From an uncultured Clostridia bacterium (lineage in GTDB: Bacteria; Bacillota; Clostridia; TANB77; CAG-508), in NCBI GenBank assembly GCA_944393505.1, contig CALYAK010000013.1, forward strand, positions 1 through 37,767: 37,767 bases of DNA. Reading direction: 5' to 3'. Shown here in pieces: positions 34,641-37,767 of this stretch. A program made the position numbers and the translations under genes. The notes below the pieces were generated by a model, which ran no database searches, was not told the origin of the DNA, and worked only from the letters and a program-made list of their open reading frames with translations. The stretch's first letter is position 1. The number at the start of each line of letters is the position of its first letter.

Positions 34641-35164
34641 TCTCGATTATACTCTTGTTCTATATATTGTGCTTGTTCCTTTGTAATTCTTCCATCTACT
34701 TTAGCAAGTTTTAAGAGCGATCTGATATTTTCCCACTTCATTGATTTGCACTCTCCCTTTGCTGTTAATTCTATATATTCAACAATTTCTTCAAAAAGAT
34801 AATATGGTATTAGAAAAGTATCTTCTATTTGATTACTCTTTTCTTTAATTTTGTTCTCTTCTATCAATCTAACTCCATCTACAAAACCTACTTTATAGAA
34901 TTTTTCATTTTCGTAACTTCTACTTAGATCATTTCTTACTAAATAGTCTTTTAACATATTTTTTATTTTACTGGCTTTTTCCCCATCTAATTTTTCTATT
35001 TCATCGATTACCATTTGATAACTTGTTGGGTGCTTTTTATAAATTTCTTTTAAATTTTCTTCTTGCTCGATATGATTTTCCACAATTTCATCTTCTCTGC
35101 TTTGAAAAAGAGTTGTTAAAATATCATCTTTTACATAATTCTTGATACTTTCTGTTTTAAACAT
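34622..35164 (-). CDS. Unknown helical protein of the element
   Basis: A 180-residue, charged and mostly helical protein without membrane segments. Visible segments are EENLKEIYKKHPTSYQMVID, a YKVGFVDGVRLIEE stretch near 95-108 and a C-terminal KVDGRITKEQAQYIEQEYN. The F-x-x-G-x-x-x-G-x-x-L pattern recalls small helical Firmicute proteins such as DUF6809, but I cannot confirm that. GGGAGG lies 7 bases before the ATG. It lies between two paralogous regulators, with the palindrome 35190-35204 upstream, so it may belong to the same regulatory unit. Confidence 0.65.
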   Translation of the reverse strand: MFKTESIKNYVKDDILTTLFQSREDEIVENHIEQEENLKEIYKKHPTSYQMVIDEIEKLDGEKASKIKNMLKDYLVRNDLSRSYENEKFYKVGFVDGVRLIEENKIKEKSNQIEDTFLIPYYLFEEIVEYIELTAKGECKSMKWENIRSLLKLAKVDGRITKEQAQYIEQEYNREQKRTI

Positions 35165-35189
35165 TTAAATTCCTCCCATTCTCCATTTG

Positions 35190-35204
35190 ACATCAAGTTG
35201 ATGT
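35190..35204. promoter_or_regulatory. Palindromic operator 2
   Basis: ACATCAAGTTGATGT, a perfect palindrome (7-1-7), in the divergent region between the gene at 34622-35164 (minus) and the second XRE gene. It matches operator 1 in both outer half sites (ACATCA...TGATGT). Confidence 0.7.
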
Positions 35205-35220
35205 TGATTAAAGTAAAAAA

Positions 35221-35265
35221 ATATCGCTATATCGCGTTTACTATCCGTAGCACTTTAAATATTAT
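35221..35265 (+). promoter_or_regulatory. Promoter of second XRE gene with an upstream direct repeat
   Basis: TTTACT (35237-35242), a 17-base spacer, TATTAT (35260-35265). A tandem 8-base repeat, ATATCGCT/ATATCGCG (35221-35236), abuts the -35 box. Confidence 0.5.
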
Positions 35266-35318
35266 CATAACCTTAATGTTAAAATCAAGTAAAATTTATT
35301 TATCTTATGGAGGCAATT

Positions 35319-35606
35319 TTGACAAATCCCAGAAACTATTCCAAACGTTTAAATGGTAAACTAAATTCAGCAGGAAAAATCATAAAATCATATCGAATCA
35401 AAAATCACATTTCTAGGCAAACTTTATCTGATAAGTTAATGATTATGGGAATTGATATTTCTGCCCAATCGATTTATGATTTAGAAACAGGAAACCGTGG
35501 TATTTTAGATTATGAACTATGTGCAATCGCTAAATGCTTAGGTGTATCTAGTAACGATCTTTTAAAAGATTTCGAAAAATATTTAGATCAAAACTTATAT
35601 GAATAA
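35319..35606 (+). CDS. XRE-family helix-turn-helix regulator (paralogue 2)
   Basis: About 95 residues, again a single HTH: KRLNGKLNSAGKIIKSYRIK, HISRQTLSDKLMIMG, SAQSIYDLETGNRGILDYEL, CAIAKCLGVSSNDLL. The preferred start is TTG 35319, five bases after GGAGG; the ATG at 35307 overlaps that ribosome site and has none of its own. The spacing LNGKLN-x30-G-I-x16-DYEL-x10-L matches paralogue 1 throughout. The pair may recognise the same palindrome and cross-regulate. Confidence 0.83.
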   Translation: MTNPRNYSKRLNGKLNSAGKIIKSYRIKNHISRQTLSDKLMIMGIDISAQSIYDLETGNRGILDYELCAIAKCLGVSSNDLLKDFEKYLDQNLYE

Positions 35607-35650
35607 AGAGGAATGTATAAACTTTCACTTATGCATTCCTCTTTTATTTT
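35605..35650 (+). terminator. Terminator of second XRE gene
   Basis: AAAGAGGAATG (35605-35615) and CATTCCTCTTT (35634-35644), extended inward by ATAA/TTAT, followed by T-rich DNA. Confidence 0.8.
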
Positions 35651-35807
35651 ATAACTTATCTCTTTCATTATCAAAAGCTTTGACTCGTAATTGATAATTA
35701 TAACCTCTCATTAAAAGGATTTACTAATCCAATAAATGGGAACATATTTTCAATTGACAACCAATTTAAGTTTATATATACTTTACCTATATAAAGGGGG
35801 ATTCTTA

Positions 35808-36551
35808 ATGAAAAAATTTGTTATCGCTTTACTTGTTTTTATTACAATATTATCAGTTATTTTATTGTTGAAAGTAAATAGTGTTATATCTTCTGATAAT
35901 TCATTGCAGTCTTCCCAAGTAGCTATTCCTAAATATTCGAGCTATGATATCGAACAATTAATTCTAAAGGGTAAAGAAAATTTTGAAAAAATAGATAATA
36001 TTTATTATGAATCACATACTGTAGCTACGGTTAGCAGATTTTATTTTCTAGGCAACAAGATGAAATTCGATTACTACTATAAGCCTTCTTCTTATTTTAA
36101 AATCGACTCGGAATTCAATATTTCATCACAAGTTTTGGATTTAGATGAAAAAAAGCTATATGATTACAACCACGAATACAAAACTTTGTCTATCAGTGAT
36201 AAAACAGAACCTTATTTTGGTTTTCAAAGCATTCTTTTATCCATACTAAATACTAATGGTCGTTTTTATTATTATGATTTCACCTATCTAAAGGATGAAG
36301 AAATCGAAGGAAAAGATTGTATTTTTATAAAAGAAAACATCTATAATATAAAAACTGGCGAAATTATTTATCTTGATTTTGGTATTCCAGTATATTGGAT
36401 TGAAAAGTCTACTGGATTTATGGTTGCTAGCGGAACAATGCAACAAAATGAAAAAACTGCTACACCAGAATCAATAATAAAAAATATAAGATTTGATGTA
36501 GTAACAGATCGTGATTTCATAATGCCTACTAATTACAGGAAAATTTACTAA
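35808..36551 (+). CDS. Membrane-anchored or secreted protein, possibly LolA-like fold
   Basis: A 247-residue protein with an N-terminal membrane/signal segment (KFVIALLVFITILSVILLL, residues 3-21) and an otherwise polar, beta-rich outside domain with many Tyr/Phe. Strand motifs such as KMKFDYYYKPSSYFKID, DEEIEGKDCIFIKE, and PVYWIEKSTGFMVASGTM recall LolA/outer-membrane-lipoprotein-carrier-like folds found in Gram-positive secreted proteins; this is a fold-level guess. No lipobox cysteine is present. The ATG at 35808 follows AAAGGGGG; an upstream ATG at 35736 has no ribosome site. Confidence 0.65.
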   Translation: MKKFVIALLVFITILSVILLLKVNSVISSDNSLQSSQVAIPKYSSYDIEQLILKGKENFEKIDNIYYESHTVATVSRFYFLGNKMKFDYYYKPSSYFKIDSEFNISSQVLDLDEKKLYDYNHEYKTLSISDKTEPYFGFQSILLSILNTNGRFYYYDFTYLKDEEIEGKDCIFIKENIYNIKTGEIIYLDFGIPVYWIEKSTGFMVASGTMQQNEKTATPESIIKNIRFDVVTDRDFIMPTNYRKIY

Positions 36552-36558
36552 ATTCAAA

Positions 36559-36603
36559 AAATACTAGAGGGGTTCAAGATCAACTTGAACCCCTCTAGTA
36601 TTT
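36559..36603. terminator. Strong bidirectional terminator (20-bp perfect stem)
   Basis: Arms 36559-36578 and 36584-36603 are perfectly complementary around ATCAA, with an AGGGG/CCCCT core that stands out in AT-rich DNA. It lies between two convergent genes. Confidence 0.9.
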
Positions 36604-36618
36604 ACTAATTAAAAAGGA

Positions 36619-37737
36619 TTACTCTGAGAGACTTTTCTCAATGAGGTAAATATATCTAGCATATGCCTCCATTTCTTCTGTATTCCCACCAAAAGGCATA
36701 CTCATCTTCATTAGAGCACAGTTTTTTTCTGCTGTCGTGATTCTAGATTTATTTCCTTCTTCTATCGCGTCTAGCAATTCTTTATATGCATGTAAGTATT
36801 CAATGTTGTCTATTGTTCGAACTGCATCAATCCCTCCTATAGAATGAACTATTACCTGACTATAACTTTGAAACTCATTAGCCAAACTAACACCTTTTAG
36901 CTCAACAGGTGGAAGATCAACACCTACGGCAATTATTTTTCCAATAGAATCTTTTACATCATTTAAAATCTCTGAAATTATCGTTTGGTCCGCACCTTCC
37001 TCGTTTAACCACTTAATTAGCGCTGTTTTGCTAAAGTCTACATTTTTGCCACATGAAGCTAATTGAATATTCATGCAATAATAGAAGTATGTCAAAAATT
37101 TTTCTTTCACTACCATTTCTTCGTCTGGATACTCAATTTCCCCTGTAAGTAATTCGTAATATTCGGGTAATTTGGTTTTTACGTTGTCAAATATTGTAGC
37201 GTTTGATATAAACTCCAAAAAATCCTTAGCTACTTTTGGGCTTAAATACTGGTACGTTGAAAATCCTCCCATGTTTGTATATAGTGGACTATAAAATAAT
37301 CCTTGATACTGATCGTCCGTATAAATATCAATATCTGCCATAAATTTATGTCCAAAGGTATATTCGTTGGAAGTACCAAATGAATATGTACTTTTTCCTT
37401 TAAACTCTAAGGTTATCCGGTCATATCGATATTCAGTAACTTGTACATTTGAAGACGGAATTACTCCAAATTGATTAGCTTCTTTCTCCTCTACTCTGAA
37501 TTTTATATCAGTAATATCATCAAAGAAGCATAAAATATAATCGTCTTCCCATGCATAAGCTAGGTAGTTTTCGCTTGCATAATCCTCACCAGATACTTGC
37601 AAGTTTTGGATTAACGCGAAAACTGTATCTGGTATAGCAAAGGTTTTTCCACCTGTCACATTACAAATGGTATCAACGTTATCGCTTTCTTCACTTCCTA
37701 TCTCTATAAATGAACGATTATCTCTCGATATCTCCAT
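36619..37737 (-). CDS. Unknown protein of the element
   Basis: A 372-residue protein with no family I recognise. The N-terminal two thirds is rich in beta-type segments (YAWEDDYILCFFDDITDIKF, TFGHKFMADIDIYTDDQYQG); the last third is helical and charged (EYLHAYKELLDAIEEGNKSR). There is no signal or membrane segment. A stop codon directly precedes the ATG in frame and no ribosome site is seen before it (only A/T), so translation initiation is unusual or leaderless. It continues the accessory cargo at the window edge. Confidence 0.6.
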   Translation of the reverse strand: MEISRDNRSFIEIGSEESDNVDTICNVTGGKTFAIPDTVFALIQNLQVSGEDYASENYLAYAWEDDYILCFFDDITDIKFRVEEKEANQFGVIPSSNVQVTEYRYDRITLEFKGKSTYSFGTSNEYTFGHKFMADIDIYTDDQYQGLFYSPLYTNMGGFSTYQYLSPKVAKDFLEFISNATIFDNVKTKLPEYYELLTGEIEYPDEEMVVKEKFLTYFYYCMNIQLASCGKNVDFSKTALIKWLNEEGADQTIISEILNDVKDSIGKIIAVGVDLPPVELKGVSLANEFQSYSQVIVHSIGGIDAVRTIDNIEYLHAYKELLDAIEEGNKSRITTAEKNCALMKMSMPFGGNTEEMEAYARYIYLIEKSLSE

Positions 37738-37767
37738 TTATCTTATTTTTTTATTTTATATTAATTA

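Noticed and set aside
1..37767. CRISPR arrays, rRNA or tRNA genes, transposase-type IS elements
   Set aside because: No regular spaced repeats, cloverleaf pattern or rRNA core sequences were recognised on reading; a tRNA or CRISPR search program was not run.

Overview
The window is AT-rich chromosome from an endospore-forming Firmicute. The sporulation set (dodecin-spoVAC-spoVAD-spoVAE, yunB, a SPOCS/LysM coat-type protein, yabG, an alpha/beta SASP), the ctsR-mcsA-mcsB-clpC operon, the era-yqzL-recO order, the L20 and L13 leaders and strong GGAGG ribosome sites all point there. The veg / SPOCS-LysM / yabG neighbourhood favours an uncultured gut-type Clostridia over Bacillus; that placement is inference.

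Layout. (1) 76-4830, minus strand: one operon from a clear sigma-A promoter, reading lactonase, GT4 glycosyltransferase, an MNIO/DUF692-like TIM barrel, an SDR and a GT2 glycosyltransferase; probably surface glycan synthesis. (2) 4982-10942, minus: era-yqzL-recO-pth-rng-trmB-mscS-guaD, a tightly packed housekeeping run. (3) 11076-13162, plus: spore DPA-channel genes spoVAC/AD/AE headed by a dodecin-like gene; spoVAD carries a one-base frameshift. (4) 13202-17921: a LemA-like protein, infC-rpmI-rplT behind an L20 leader (infC apparently starts at AUA), a GT-C-like membrane protein, and rplM-rpsI behind an L13 leader. (5) 18072-21306 and onward: a PHP phosphoesterase, a frameshifted unknown gene, and a zinc-ribbon SPFH / Tim44-like pair. 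(6) 22344-25937: yunB, a SPOCS+LysM gene (frameshifted in its last codons), veg and yabG. (7) 26045-31854: clpC-mcsB-mcsA-ctsR with a CtsR operator, a small ORF and a Cof-type HAD phosphatase. (8) 32050-37767: accessory DNA. An alpha/beta SASP gene is cut after about 34 codons, and the break is followed at once by a large serine recombinase, a 49-codon ORF, two paralogous XRE regulators sharing a palindromic operator, and three genes of unknown role. The far end of this element is not in the window.

The main points of interest are the SASP gene interrupted by a serine-recombinase element (a possible skin-like, sporulation-linked excision system), with a 72-bp imperfect dyad at the junction; the duplicated regulator/operator pair inside the element; the dodecin-spoVA linkage; and three genes that each carry exactly one surplus base in a short A-run. 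The last pattern means either consensus errors or real gene decay.
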